Shown here: piece by piece, positions 47,501-53,679 of the stretch
How the letters are laid out: each line of letters begins with the position of its first letter
Numbering within the stretch: the first letter of the stretch is position 1
NCBI GenBank assembly: GCA_022818135.1
Contig: JAFMSR010000018.1
Span: 24,968,117-25,032,116, forward strand
DNA from: Saxidomus purpurata
Taxonomy: Eukaryota; Mollusca; Bivalvia; Venerida; Veneridae
Direction: 5' to 3'
DNA length: 64,000 bases
Notes under the pieces: generated by a model
What the model saw: only the letters and a program-made list of their open reading frames with translations
What the model was told of the DNA's origin: nothing
Database searches by the model: none
Program-made: the position numbers and the translations under genes

Positions 47501-48286
47501 TGATAGGTAGCACTTATAGTTGTATAACCCAGCCTGTTGTAGGCAATACAATACAAATTTTATTTCTTGTCAGTATGGGCAATTCTCGGCTTTGCCATGA
47601 CGTCAACTGACCAATTAACCAATTGGATTATTAGGTCGCGTTCATTTCTTCATTCAGTATGAGGTGAATACTCGGTCTTTACCTTTGACTCATCTGCAAG
47701 TTTAAAATTATTTTAAATGAAACAAAAAGCTTTTAACAACATAGAAATTAGAATTATTATAAAAACGATCTGATAGTTTCAAAGTAATGGAAGATCGTCG
47801 TCATCTTTCATTTTTAATCTTGGTTATTGTATTATTCAAAGTTAAAGATGCATAGAAACCAGCAACGACAGCCGAGTAATCACCTTTCCAGAATGTAAGT
47901 AAATTACTTATCAGTTCCCAGGTGTGCGAAGCCAAGAATACAAATATAACATAAGCTATGAATAAGTTATTGAGCGACTAAACAGCTATTGACAGACTTA
48001 TGCCTGCAGGAAACACTACATATAAGAATTCGACTAGACTGCACTGACAAGAAGAAACGGATAAGCATAAGCTCAAAGATGCATTTAAAAACCTAAGAGG
48101 CAACACGATATAAAAAATACCCCACCCACTTAAACGAACGTATGAAACTTCCGTTCTTTGCATATGGAAGTTACGAGTATTGTATGTAATAATTTAGCAG
48201 CACATATTTACGCCTACGTAATGTTTGATTGTTTGACATATAATTAGAGCATCATACCCTGCTTCATTTCTTTCAAATCCGTGCAT
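17424..48286 (-). CDS. DAZAP1: DAZAP1/Hrb27C-type two-RRM RNA-binding protein, 11 coding exons
   Basis: An hnRNP-like protein that binds RNA through two RRMs; family members act in splicing, mRNA localisation and translation and shuttle between nucleus and cytoplasm. Joined exons (minus strand): 48286-48258, 44327-44287, 43304-43138, 40671-40582, 39009-38899, 38456-38408, 29382-29300, 24580-24244, 20889-20575, 19529-19287, 17539-17424. All introns are GT-AG, phases agree, and the sum is 1581 bp, giving 526 residues. RRM1 spans about 11-86 (RNP2 LFVGGL, RNP1 RGFGFVTY at 51-58). RRM2 spans about 122-197 (RNP2 IFLGGL at 123-128, RNP1 RGFGFLTF at 161-168). A Gly-rich linker separates them, and a long Pro/Gln/Ala/Gly tail follows, as in DAZAP1. 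Vertebrate DAZAP1 is somewhat shorter (about 400 residues); the extra length is in the tail. Related families (Musashi, hnRNPA/B) fit less well because of the residues following each RRM. Family call is strong; the 5' exon and 3' end are less certain. Confidence 0.9.
17716..18062. repeat. Fragment of the 'tgaccta' HINE-like family
   Basis: Contains 'gaccaagtttcataaagatc' and 'ttgaccctgtgacctagttt' and two copies of the 'catcaaagcagtcatactgaccaagttt'-type unit, ending in a (ACAG)-rich stretch 'ggacagacagacgac'. A related fragment lies at 55690-56210. Confidence 0.65.
18112..19168 (+). mobile_element. HINE/pearl-like element with ~175-bp tandem core (five units)
   Basis: Starts AAGAGCTGTCCGTCACAAGT then 'gaatgcccccg' and ends with 'acagacggacagtgcg' and 'tgccacccttcgggggca' before TAAAA. 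The motif 'aagtgtgaccttgacct' (last copy slightly diverged) recurs at about 18274, 18444, 18622, 18801 and 18971, giving a period of 170-179 bp. Tandem core, degenerate (ACAG)/(ACGG) repeat and terminal hairpin match bivalve 'pearl' elements, now viewed as Helentron-associated. It lies in the last DAZAP1 intron of the window. Confidence 0.7.
19287..19529 (-). CDS. DAZAP1: DAZAP1 coding exon 10 (Ala/Pro/Val tail)
   Basis: Encodes NSQQVQIATTMAPLQ then an Ala/Pro/Val/Tyr-rich stretch ending QPGVP at the donor TTCCAG|GTAAAA. The phase is 1 on both sides. Reading through the donor gives GKKQK and a stop at 19270, a possible alternative 3' end. Its lack of charge and repeated SYSAYPSPY-type motifs resemble prion-like hnRNP tails. 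Confidence 0.85.
19592..20409. mobile_element. ~0.8-kb DNA element with CTTA-GGTAGTAGAC termini
   Basis: The left end CTTAAGGTAGTAGACTCC and the right end (reverse complement CTTACGGTAGTAGACCCC) are inverted. The interior is AT-rich without ORFs. It lies between DAZAP1 exons 9 and 10 and itself contains a tRNA-like head at 19629-19712. Confidence 0.6.
19629..19712 (+). repeat. tRNA-like SINE head
   Basis: 5' 'gatgctctagcataggttg' and 3' 'gcgaaggttcgaatccagcc' give a convincing B box and a weaker A box, followed by T-rich sequence, as at 4153 and 1600. Sits inside the 19592-20409 element. Confidence 0.45.
20575..20889 (-). CDS. DAZAP1: DAZAP1 coding exon 9 (Ala/Gln/Pro tail)
   Basis: Encodes GWPPAAPSQQPGVAPAG and further Ala/Gln/Pro/Tyr-rich sequence, ending near RQYQDFA at the donor GCAA|GTGAGT. 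The phase is 1 on both sides, so skipping keeps the frame. If that donor is ignored the frame runs on to a stop at about 20530 (ending LLKYDA), giving an alternative C-terminus. Confidence 0.87.
21225..22725 (+). repeat. ~145-bp satellite array (about ten units) in DAZAP1 intron
   Basis: The unit includes 'gggcaataactctgtaa', 'gagttatggttcttgt', 'cactgcacttcctct', 'gaagttgtattgaattccaa' and 'caaggaaaagtaacaaa'. 'aactctgt' anchors recur every ~141-147 bp (about 21247, 21389, 21536, 21677, 21823, 21969, 22114, 22259, 22405, 22581); the last spacing is enlarged by a partial internal duplication near 22485-22515. Confidence 0.9.
22726..23690. repeat. Disordered satellite tail bounded by ~80-bp inverted arms
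   Basis: Fragments of the 145-bp unit recur in order but interrupted by unrelated bases (22815-23060, 23390-23570). The whole is bounded by inverted arms: 22733-22814 ('aagctaatgc', 'ctatgcattttaaaattga', 'aataaataaaa') and its complement at 23586-23667. A 94-codon ORF inside (23108-23392) has no recognisable domain. Confidence 0.6.
23690..23750 (+). repeat. 3' terminus of the satellite-bearing element
   Basis: 'ccgaccaaacgaccaaccac' then a hairpin of 'tatacccacc' and 'gggggtata', the same end as at 16965-17025. It marks the 3' boundary of an element of which the 145-bp array is the core. Confidence 0.65.
23779..24110 (+). repeat. 5' part of a HINE-like element ('gggtcaagatgtccc' start)
   Basis: Opens ACAAGAGGGTCAAGATGTCC then 'tatatcgctcacc' and 'ctaccattggctataataca', like 26679 and 40876. 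The 3' hairpin is absent, so the copy is truncated shortly before DAZAP1 exon 8. Confidence 0.55.
24244..24580 (-). CDS. DAZAP1: DAZAP1 coding exon 8 (start of Pro/Gln-rich tail)
   Basis: Begins VECKRATPRNQG, closing RRM2 just as human DAZAP1 reads VEVKRAEPR. It then turns into a low-complexity tail of Pro, Gln, His and Met with PPPPP runs. The acceptor is TTACTCTAG|GTT and the donor GTGCAG|GTATGT, leaving phase 1. Reading past the donor meets a stop after about a dozen codons, so intron retention would give a protein lacking the rest of the tail. An open frame on the opposite strand here is a shadow of this biased composition. Confidence 0.92.
24590..26670. other. DAZAP1 intron 7, unique-looking part
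   Basis: AT-rich intron sequence. No exon with splice-compatible coding potential was recognised; short ORFs at 25297-25791 lack domains. Confidence 0.5.
26677..27684 (+). mobile_element. HINE-like element with ~150-bp degenerate tandem core
   Basis: Starts AACAAGAGGGCCAAGATGGC (containing the near-palindrome GGGCCAAGATGGCCC) then 'cctatatcgctcacc'. The core repeats 'gtgacctagtttttgacccc' and 'caaacattctgaccaatttt' units five to six times. The end is 'cggacatcaggcgattacaa' followed by a weak hairpin and 'aggtgagctaaaaa'. No ORF. Intron 7 of DAZAP1. Confidence 0.65.
28001..28575. mobile_element. Mariner-like MITE, 575 bp, TA target site
   Basis: Perfect 26-bp inverted termini beginning CACCGAACCGCAAAATAAAC at both ends, each flanked by TA (27999-28000 and 28576-28577). 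TA duplication and TIR length fit Tc1/mariner. No transposase. Because the termini are identical, it is probably fairly young. Confidence 0.85.
29300..29382 (-). CDS. DAZAP1: DAZAP1 coding exon 7 (RRM2 RNP1)
   Basis: Completes the RNP1 octamer across the junction (RGFGFLTF) and continues through ESDDAVNQVCREHF to FNGKK. The preceding intron is the longest of the gene, about 9.0 kb (29383-38407). The acceptor is TTACTATAG|GC and the donor AAAAAG|GTTATA. The phase is 1 in, 0 out, consistent with both neighbours. Confidence 0.95.
29478..30336 (+). repeat. 46-bp minisatellite with 138-bp higher-order repeat
   Basis: The unit includes 'gcttttcaatattgtctgtt', 'aaatgtctaaacttg' and 'ttttactaaaa'; about 18 copies. 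From 29808 three variant units form a block of exactly 138 bp that recurs at 29946 and (partly) 30084 with almost no change. It lies just upstream of exon 7 in intron 6 of DAZAP1. No interspersed unique spacers, so not CRISPR-like. Confidence 0.9.
30340..32960. other. DAZAP1 intron 6, no feature seen
   Basis: AT-rich, short ORFs without domains (for example 31691-31928 on both strands). No splice-bounded exon recognised. Confidence 0.5.
32961..33055 (+). repeat. Two-copy 47-bp tandem duplication
   Basis: 32961-33008 and 33009-33055 are near-identical ('aattcaccagagaggcggct' versus 'aattcaccagagaggtggct'). Confidence 0.9.
33596..34818 (+). mobile_element. Composite of HINE-like elements
   Basis: Outer element: degraded start 'caaaaggtccctatattgct' and a clear 3' hairpin AGCTCACC...GGTGAGCT (34782-34810). 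Within it a second start AACAAGAGTGCCAAACTGTC at about 33743, and a segment bounded by 'atatccccggcc' (33890) and 'ggcgggggataataaaat' (34188-34205). This suggests insertion of one or two elements inside another. Confidence 0.5.
34950..35647. mobile_element. TA-flanked MITE with CCGTATTTCCCC termini
   Basis: The left end CCGTATTTCCCCGTGTATAA and the right end are inverted repeats of at least 28 bp with one mismatch, each flanked by TA (34948-34949, 35648-35649). 'gtgtataatacgcacc' occurs several times near the left end and again near the right. Termini of this type are widespread among animal mariner-like non-autonomous elements. Confidence 0.85.
35660..38400. other. DAZAP1 intron 6, remainder
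   Basis: AT-rich intron with a (TA)n tract near 35826-35845 and a 13-base C run near 36423-36435. No exon recognised. Confidence 0.5.
38408..38456 (-). CDS. DAZAP1: DAZAP1 coding exon 6 (RRM2 middle)
   Basis: A 49-bp micro-exon encoding VLDVTVMYDAQKQRSR, the RRM2 segment before RNP1. Human DAZAP1 has VTEVVMIYDAEKQRPR here. The acceptor is CCAACAG|GTT and the donor CGAG|GTAAGC, leaving phase 1. Confidence 0.94.
38899..39009 (-). CDS. DAZAP1: DAZAP1 coding exon 5 (RRM2 start)
   Basis: Exactly 37 codons, phase 0 on both sides. It begins with a Gly-rich GPRGGGGPHGDR and enters RRM2 at KIFLGGLPNGVDEEAIRN, ending FFSQYGK. The acceptor is TTCATGTAG|GGG and the donor GGAAAG|GTTGGT. RNP2 is IFLGGL. 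Confidence 0.94.
39202..39811 (+). mobile_element. HINE-like element ('caagagtgctatcact' type)
   Basis: Starts AAACAAGAGTGCTATCACTG. The core holds two units of 'tgtgccaagtaacatcaaa'/'ccctccatgcatgaag' with 'gtgaccttgacctt'. Then (ACAG) and (ACGC) repeats 'cagacagatgcacgcacgca', and the hairpin CGAGC...GCTCG at 39781-39801 before 'acaaaaat'. DAZAP1 intron 4. Confidence 0.65.
40582..40671 (-). CDS. DAZAP1: DAZAP1 coding exon 4 (inter-RRM linker)
   Basis: Thirty codons, in phase 0 and out phase 0: VDPKACNPKG then a Gly-rich run and EPNRMHR. It is the basic, flexible linker between the RRMs. The acceptor TGATTTCAG|GTT is good. The donor AGG|GTTTGT is weaker than the others. As an in-frame, symmetric exon it could be skipped without breaking the frame. 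Confidence 0.88.
40876..42790 (+). repeat. HINE-like element, interrupted by an hAT-like insertion
   Basis: Units of 'ggtcatgatttgaacaatct' with 'gaggtccactaggcaatg' recur four times at 40975-41350 and again after the insertion at 42600-42660. The opening 'ccaaagtggccctatatccc' and 'ctaccattggctataataca' match other family members. Confidence 0.65.
41435..42552. mobile_element. hAT-like non-autonomous transposon, 1118 bp, TSD TGTTA
   Basis: Perfect 17-bp termini CAGGGATACAGATTAAC and its complement, flanked by TGTTA at 41430-41434 and 42553-42557. Subterminal 'gtcgcccagtcgcccatggc' at the left and 'gtagcccagttggctagtag' at the right. No intact transposase; an ORF at 41366-41620 crosses the boundary and is spurious. 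Nested within a HINE-like repeat. Confidence 0.88.
43138..43304 (-). CDS. DAZAP1: DAZAP1 coding exon 3 (rest of RRM1)
   Basis: Encodes from DSLLEYFSQYG to IVDGRQ, including the RNP1 octamer RGFGFVTY. The aromatic residues needed for RNA stacking are present. The acceptor is AATTCCAG|AC and the donor GACAG|GTAAAA. The exon ends in phase 0, and the next exon restarts with VDPKAC, the position where human DAZAP1 has IDPKPC. Confidence 0.95.
43722..44236 (+). mobile_element. HINE-like element ('caagagcagctgttg' type)
   Basis: Starts AAACAAGAGCAGCTGTTGTT, then 'tatgcccccttcgatgcaaa'. Two core units of 'gatcttgaccctctgacccc'-like sequence follow. The end is 'gacgggcgacagacaacaac' and the hairpin AGCTCT...AGAGCT at about 44204-44231. 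Fills most of the intron between DAZAP1 exons 2 and 3, stopping about 50 bases before exon 2 on the plus strand. Confidence 0.65.
44287..44327 (-). CDS. DAZAP1: DAZAP1 coding exon 2 (RRM1 start)
   Basis: A 41-bp micro-exon encoding KLFVGGLSWDTTK, the RNP2 strand and first loop of RRM1. The acceptor is TTTCTTTCAG|A and the donor AAAAG|GTATGT. The phase is 2 in, 1 out. The short length explains why simple ORF calling misses it. Confidence 0.93.
45070..45102. repeat. 12-bp-stem hairpin
   Basis: Perfect arms CCATAACTCTAG (45070-45081) and CTAGAGTTATGG (45091-45102) with a 9-base loop. DAZAP1 intron 1. Confidence 0.9.
45630..45652. repeat. 10-bp-stem hairpin
   Basis: CGGGAAAAAC-AAG-GTTTTTCCCG, perfect. 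A related 'ggtttttccc..ataggt' sequence recurs near 47490-47510, on the other side of the 45935-47288 transposon. Confidence 0.85.
45935..47288. mobile_element. hAT-like non-autonomous transposon, copy 1 (1354 bp)
   Basis: Starts TAGTGTTTCCGCTAGACCG and ends CCTGCAGGAAACACTA; 10-bp inverted termini TAGTGTTTCC. Alignable along its whole length to 56350-57622, e.g. 'gatggccggccatg' and 'gttgctgatcaatatgtttg', with scattered indels and substitutions. No transposase frame. Sits in DAZAP1 intron 1. Confidence 0.85.
47590..47740 (-). repeat. Inverse copy of the 2870-3235 repeat
   Basis: 'ccaattggattattaggtcg' and 'tcatttcttcattcagtatg' are the complements of the 2960-3030 segment, continuing to 'aaacaaaaagctttta'. 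Confidence 0.7.
48003..48018. repeat. Solo terminus of the TAGTGTTTCC transposon family
   Basis: CCTGCAGGAAACACTA is identical to the right end of the copies at 47288 and 57622, but the sequence to its left is unrelated. Confidence 0.5.
48258..48286 (-). CDS. DAZAP1: DAZAP1 first coding exon (start codon)
   Basis: Nine codons plus two bases: MHGFERNEAG when joined to the next exon, leading directly into KLFVGGLSWDTT. The vertebrate protein likewise has about ten residues ending in an acidic residue plus IG before its KLFVGG. The ATG has A at -3. The donor reads GCAGG|GTATGA and leaves phase 2, which matches the single leading base of the exon at 44327. The open frame continues upstream to about 48415, so a longer N-terminus is formally possible, but family length favours this ATG. 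Found by phase and motif, not by transcript evidence. Confidence 0.72.
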
Positions 48287-48600
48287 ATTTGTTTGGCTTT
48301 TCTTTGATTTCTTCCTTGGAAAATAATTTGCTTCCGGTTCACAGCGCCTTCTAGGTGGTCGGGGATAAAAGTCTGACCAGAGCTGACAGCTACATGTATA
48401 CAGATAAAATCCCATGTAAAAAATAATATTTTAGCGGATATCCGCCTATATCATTTTTTTCGTAGGGGATTTTGTCCGTAGGGGATTTTATCCTACAATC
48501 GACCCGACTACGAAAAATGTAGTATAGACCAACGTAAACGGCCGGCACGATGAAATGGGCAAAATGAAGATACCTGCCTGGGCGAAATGATCTAATTGAT
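48287..48600 (-). promoter_or_regulatory. Probable DAZAP1 5' UTR and promoter
   Basis: Upstream of the proposed start codon. On the minus strand a CCGGAAG core (ETS-type site) lies about 50 bases before the ATG, in a locally GC-richer stretch, and further upstream are two close copies of a 'gtaggggatttt' motif (plus strand 48464-48491). No TATA box at a typical distance was recognised. Inference from position and motifs only. Confidence 0.4.
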
Positions 48601-48841
48601 TTATTGTAAATGTATTTTTTGTTTTAATTGTTTTTACTTGCATTTATATCAATCAGACAAATTGTTAAAATTTCCCATCTAGGGCCACATATCGCCCGAG
48701 CAAGGCCCTCTCAGACACAAGGCTTGAAGCGTTTTACTAGCTTTGACGTGCAACAGTAACCCCAGCAAGACATACAACTGAAGCCATACACGCCAAGCCT
48801 TATGGTTAATGCGGCCGTGCTAACATGAAAGCAGGGTATCT

Positions 48842-50331
48842 ATGGAATGCGGGTTGGGACATGCCACTTGCTAATTGCTACTTGCTTATTGCCACTTGCT
48901 AATTACTAATTGCTACTTGCTTATTGCCACTTGCTAAATGCTACTCGCTAATTGCTACTTGCTAATTGCAACTTGCTTATTGCTAATTGCGGGTTGGGAC
49001 ATGCCACTTGCTAATTGCAACTTGCTTATTGCTAATTGCGGGTTGGGACATGGCACTTGCTAATTTCTACTTGCTTATTGATAAATGCAGGTTTGGACAT
49101 GCCGTTTGCTAATTGCCGCTTGCTACTTAATTGACACTTGTTTATTGCGAGTTTGGACTAATTGCCACATGATAATTGCCACTTGCTTATTGCCACTGGC
49201 ATTTTGCTACTTTTTAACATCTGAAAGACTGTTAAGACTTCAGCTGCAAGATCATTTATATCAAATATATATTTTCAGTATGAAACTTTATTAATGATTC
49301 ATTATGAATTTATATGAACTTATAATCTATACATATACCATTGTAGATGTCTTGTTTACTTATAATAGTAACTCATGTTCGATGTTAACAAACATGAATC
49401 AGATCACACGTTTTGAAATTGTATAAATTAAAAGCTTTAATGTGATTGAATATAATATATTTCTGGTATGCATGTTCCATTTTAAAGGTCCATTACTAAC
49501 ACCAAATCGAATTTTCTTTTAAATCTGGAATCGTAACAGGCGTCTTCTCAGAAGGAAAAATATGGCATACATTGTACATTAATGTACAGCCTTATTACAG
49601 CCTCTCTCTTTGAGACTTCTGGAAAATTACAAAGATATTTGAAAACTGAAAAACCTACTTTCATTTTTGAAAAGGCAAACTATAATTTATCAGTTCTTTT
49701 GTTAAACTCAAATTTTCAACACAATACATGTATGGTTACATTTGACGCTATATGTCATATTTTTCCTTCTGAGAAGTACAGATTTAAAAGAAAGGGCGAT
49801 TTGGTCTTAGTAATGGACCTTTCATTAAAATTTTAATATTTTACTTCAATTAAATAATAATAGCTAATGTTCGTTATTTCCTAGTCATGTTCGGTAGTCA
49901 TACCGATAAGCAATTCTCAACTAGCAATTAGCTATAAGCAAAAGGCAATAAACAATTGGCAAGTGGCAAATAGCAACTGGATTGTCCCAACTAGCAATTA
50001 GCAATAAGCAAGTGGCAATTAGCAAGTGGCATGTCCCAACTGGCAATTAGCAATAAGCAAGTGGCAAATAACAAGTGGCATGTCCAACTTAGCAATAAGC
50101 AATACCCAAGTGGCAAATAACAAGTGGCATGTTCCAACAAGCAATTAGCAATAAGCAAGTGGCAAGTAGCAAGTGGCAATTGGCATGTCCCAACTAGCAA
50201 TAAGCAAGTAGCAAGTGGAAATTAGCAGGTGGCAACTAGCAAGTGGCATCTCTCAACCTGCAAGTAGCAATAAACAAGTAGTAATTAGTAAGTGGCAATA
50301 AACAAGTGACATGTCCCAACCCGCATTCCAT
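48842..50331. mobile_element. Foldback element with minisatellite arms
   Basis: The left arm (48842-49210) is built of 'gccacttgctaattgc'-type units and begins ATGGAATGCGGGTTGGGACA. The right arm (49910-50331) is the complementary 'gcaattagcaagtggc' array and ends with the exact complement of that start. Variable-copy repeats inside long inverted arms resemble Drosophila FB-type foldback elements. The centre holds another inverted-repeat element (49484-49822). Confidence 0.8.
49484..49822. mobile_element. Nested MITE with ~70-bp inverted arms
   Basis: The left arm 'aaaggtccattactaacacc' through 'cttctcagaaggaaaaatat' is complementary to 49753-49822. The ORF at 49582-49836 only reads across the loop and right arm and has no known domain. 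Confidence 0.8.
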
Positions 50332-50339
50332 GTTATATA

Positions 50340-51145
50340 TTGAGTATCAGTTTATTGTTAACATTAACAATAACTATCTAAACAAAAAGATGGTCGGCGC
50401 AATTTTGATAATTTGACAGCGATTGGCAGCTAGATTTTATATAAAAAAATCACGTTAACTGCACCAAATGTCACAGGGTGCAGAGAAAGTGCACGAACTC
50501 TGGGCCCTTCACATACAGGACTGTAAAGCTAATGCTCACCCAACTGAGGTGCAAATTGCCTCAGTCCGTACTGTGACTATGCATTAGGAAAGCAAAGTTC
50601 AAAATCCTTTATTTTCTTATTTAATATATAAATTGAAATATTGACCATTATTCACTGGCAGAGTACTCTACATTAAATAACATTAGTTTTGCGGTAACAA
50701 GGTAATATGTTGATAGATATCACGGACCTACATGTATATACGTGTATATAGGTCCGTGTAGATATGAACTATTTAAGTACTAAACTTATAAACACATTCA
50801 AGACAGGCTAAAAACGAAGGAGTATTTTATTCATGCAAGGTTTCTTTTGTTTGGTGTTCAGTTTTTAAATGGATCTACTGCATGTGGTTTTAGTCTATTT
50901 AATCGGTTTCTATGACTTAATCTGTAGTGGCAACTAAAACGTGTCCAGGACTTTCTTGAATAATGATTAACATCCATGGCTGTTTTTTCCTCAATTTTAT
51001 GTTTGTGTATGGGTATATTTTTAAAATTTCAAGTTGTGGCATTGAAAGGAGTTAAAGTAACTCATTAGGGAAATAAAAGACACATATATTGGATCATTTT
51101 ATATGCCACACCATAACCTTGAACAGTACAGCAACTTAATTATTT
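50340..51145. other. Intergenic, no feature recognised
   Basis: AT-rich. A short near-palindrome 'tacatgtatatacgtgtata' occurs around 50729-50748, with 'ggaccta'/'taggtcc' beside it. Nothing coding seen. Confidence 0.4.
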
Positions 51146-51149
51146 GAAA

Positions 51150-51600
51150 TATCAGATTATGGATAAAAGAGATAAACATGTAATATTGTGCGGCGACTTC
51201 AACTGTCCTGGAATAGATTGGGGGTACATTTACAGTCAACCAAAATGTCAGTGAAAAGCAGGTACAGCAAGCACTATTGGACATCATCCAGCATTTCAAC
51301 TTTCACCCAAACCAAACGTGAAAACATTATAGACTTAGTGTTCACCATTCAAACTGTATCACATTTCTTGCGAGTATTATGAGCAGGGTACACACTGTGT
51401 GTTAATGACAGTAAAAGTAACTGCAAATAGTTCTTCCAGGTATGAGAAGCAAGATTTAATAAAGATTTAGTAAAATGCTAAGTAAATACACATGGACTTT
51501 CAGATCATGAAATGATAGTAAGTAGCCTCTTAACTAGAAATGCTAAATCGAAAAAAATTAAATCTGGCGCGATATCTGCATCAGATAATATTGAAAAAAA
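51150..51600 (+). pseudogene. LINE endonuclease (EEP domain) remnant
   Basis: A frame at about 51177 reads HVILCGDFNCPGIDWG, the GDFN motif of apurinic-like endonucleases of non-LTR retrotransposons. After a frameshift NIIDLVFT (about 51324) and later LSDHEMIV (about 51497, with the SDH catalytic motif) appear in other frames. The order is right and the frame broken, so inactive. Not contiguous with the RT remnant at 340-1310. Confidence 0.8.
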
Positions 51601-52029
51601 ACTAGCAGCTATTAGAAACATTGTAGGAAACATTGTAGAAACCTAAAATCTTTAATTTACTTAACCAGAATCGTTAATGCATTTTTGTTTGTTCCTTGAA
51701 TGAATAAGAAACTTTAGAAAATGTGTAAGCGCAAACAACGCTAATAAAGACTAGAATCTGGACTGATGACCGTGTCTTCCAAAAGAGTGTTAAAGTGGCA
51801 AACCCTATAAATTATAATTTACCCTTCTAAATTTGGCATAAATATGATTGATAGAAAATAAATCATGTTTTTGGAATGCCATTTTTCAAGATAGTTACCT
51901 GAAAGTTGTCTTTTATTCCGCAGTGATTTAACTTACAAATGTGACCAGTTTGAAATATCAGTACGGTTTATCATTATGACCATCACATCCAGAAGAGTTT
52001 AGTTATTTTAGGTTTTTGGGAGATAATGC

Positions 52030-52228
52030 AAGATACAGAACGTGTCACGTCACACAGACACCATTGGTTCTTTAACATGCCCGCTGTAAATCACCGATAC
52101 ATGGGACCTCGGTATTTAGGTCTCATCCAAAATCAATTAGTTATGTTAGTGGAGGATAGTGGGGGATCGAACCTGCGCGGTCTGTATTACAAGCCCAGCG
52201 CATTACCACTGGACCACTGATCCGTTCC
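52030..52228 (-). mobile_element. tRNA-derived SINE copy
   Basis: On the minus strand the head reads 'ggatcagtggtccagtggta' with an A box, then 'gcaggttcgatcccccac' with a B box at tRNA spacing, and ends 'tatcc' partly pairing with the start. A conserved-looking body follows ('ccgaggtcccatgt', 'gatttacagcgggcatgtta', 'aagaacc') rather than random AT sequence. SINEs with such a conserved middle domain are known in molluscs; I cannot name the family. Confidence 0.6.
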
Positions 52229-52239
52229 AGGTATTGAAT

Positions 52240-53235
52240 ACAGCGTCATCCTTTATATATATATACTAAATGCTTAAGAAATAAGCATATCTTATCAAAT
52301 TCGCACCTTTTTAAATGCAAACTCTGAAGGTGCAACATTGTCGGGTAATTGACCTACATATAGTATGACTACTTTTCATGCTATATCATGACCCAAAGGA
52401 GGCTAATAAACAATTTATTAATCGAACCGGGTCAATACTTATATATGTCTCGAGGGGTTTCTTATGTCTCCATGAAACTGATGTTTCATAATGTCAGAAT
52501 ATATGCGAATATTCAATTTTCGAAACTGCACTCAAACATTCGACAGAAATGCGATTATTCGAATGTTTGATTACTCGTTCCCATTGTAAGTTTTACTTTC
52601 AAGTAAGTATGCCATCTTTTAAAGTGCATATTAAGAACATATAAACAGCATTCTCTATCCTATGTCGGTAAATAGCTTTTAGCTAATGTTTCTCTATGTT
52701 CTAACACACGACTATAAATAAAGTTTTTTGTATCTTGTATCCTGTTGAACTCTTTGCAAACAATCTAGTAAAGAAACTTCATCAATATATAACGCCCTCT
52801 TAGGCCTATTAAATAAATTCAGCGGCAACTGTGATCTCAACACATAAAAACAGAAAAATTAAAGAGTTTAGTTTAATCTTATTTTATTGCTTTACTCAGA
52901 ACATATAACATGCAATAGACAATTAACATACAACAAATGAAATGTATTGAATATCATACCAATAAAACTGTTATCATGTATGAAGCACAAGTTTGGTCAC
53001 AAGTTTTACCAACATTAATGACGACCCTTCCCTCAAATCGAGTAACAAAAAAGAACAGAACAAAAAAGAACAAATAAAAGAGAAAAAGAGTTATTAACGC
53101 ATTTAATTTATCTCATCTGTCATTTACATTCCATATACCACCCATTGTAATACGTCTGTATTCCATCAATTCTTTCAAAGCTGATCCTTAAACAGATATT
53201 TTTCATATCAATCGGCTATATTTAATTTGAGACGT
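52240..53235. other. Intergenic, no feature recognised
   Basis: AT-rich, with a short (TA)n near 52253-52264 and near 52500 a self-complementary 'gaatattcaattttcg' type stretch. No gene seen. Confidence 0.4.
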
Positions 53236-53239
53236 ACGT

Positions 53240-53675
53240 CCTGGCCCCAATTTCACGAAAATGCTCAGCTGAGAACGTTATTTTAAAGTGTAATTGTCTC
53301 TAAAAATAAGAATATTTATTGTTGTCATTTCTAACGATAGTCTTTTTTTTAAATAAAATTAATATGTTGAAAGAACAAAAATATTGTATATTACTAATTG
53401 CAAGTAATTTATTATATTGCATATACGATCCCTGGTACAAGTTAAGAATTTTAAGAATATTAAGAATTTACTTAGTGTAAATTACTTGCTAAAAACAACA
53501 TTTCCTCCACAAATACTAACAAGTGTATAAAATTGTAATACATAGGTAAATACGATTCTGACAAACTTGAATTCTTTGAATAATCAATCAAACATGTAAT
53601 CTGATATAAGTGTTGAAATGAGTTAAGCATGTTACTCAGTAATTACTTAAGTATTTTCGTGAAATTGGAGCCTGG
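53240..53675. mobile_element. MITE, 436 bp, CC-GGC-CCAATTTCACG termini
   Basis: The left end CCTGGCCCCAATTTCACGAA and the right end (complement CCAGGCTCCAATTTCACGAA) form ~25-bp inverted repeats around an AT-rich core. No target duplication was obvious. Confidence 0.75.
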
Positions 53676-53679
53676 TCTG

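Noticed and set aside
48194..48415. A 73-codon ORF taken as a complete small gene or as an extended DAZAP1 N-terminus
   Set aside because: The donor at 48257/48256 and the link to KLFVGG explain its middle; upstream residues have no counterpart in the family and lie where a 5' UTR is expected.
49582..49836. An 84-codon ORF as a small gene
   Set aside because: It spans the loop and right arm of an inverted-repeat MITE; no domain or splice context.
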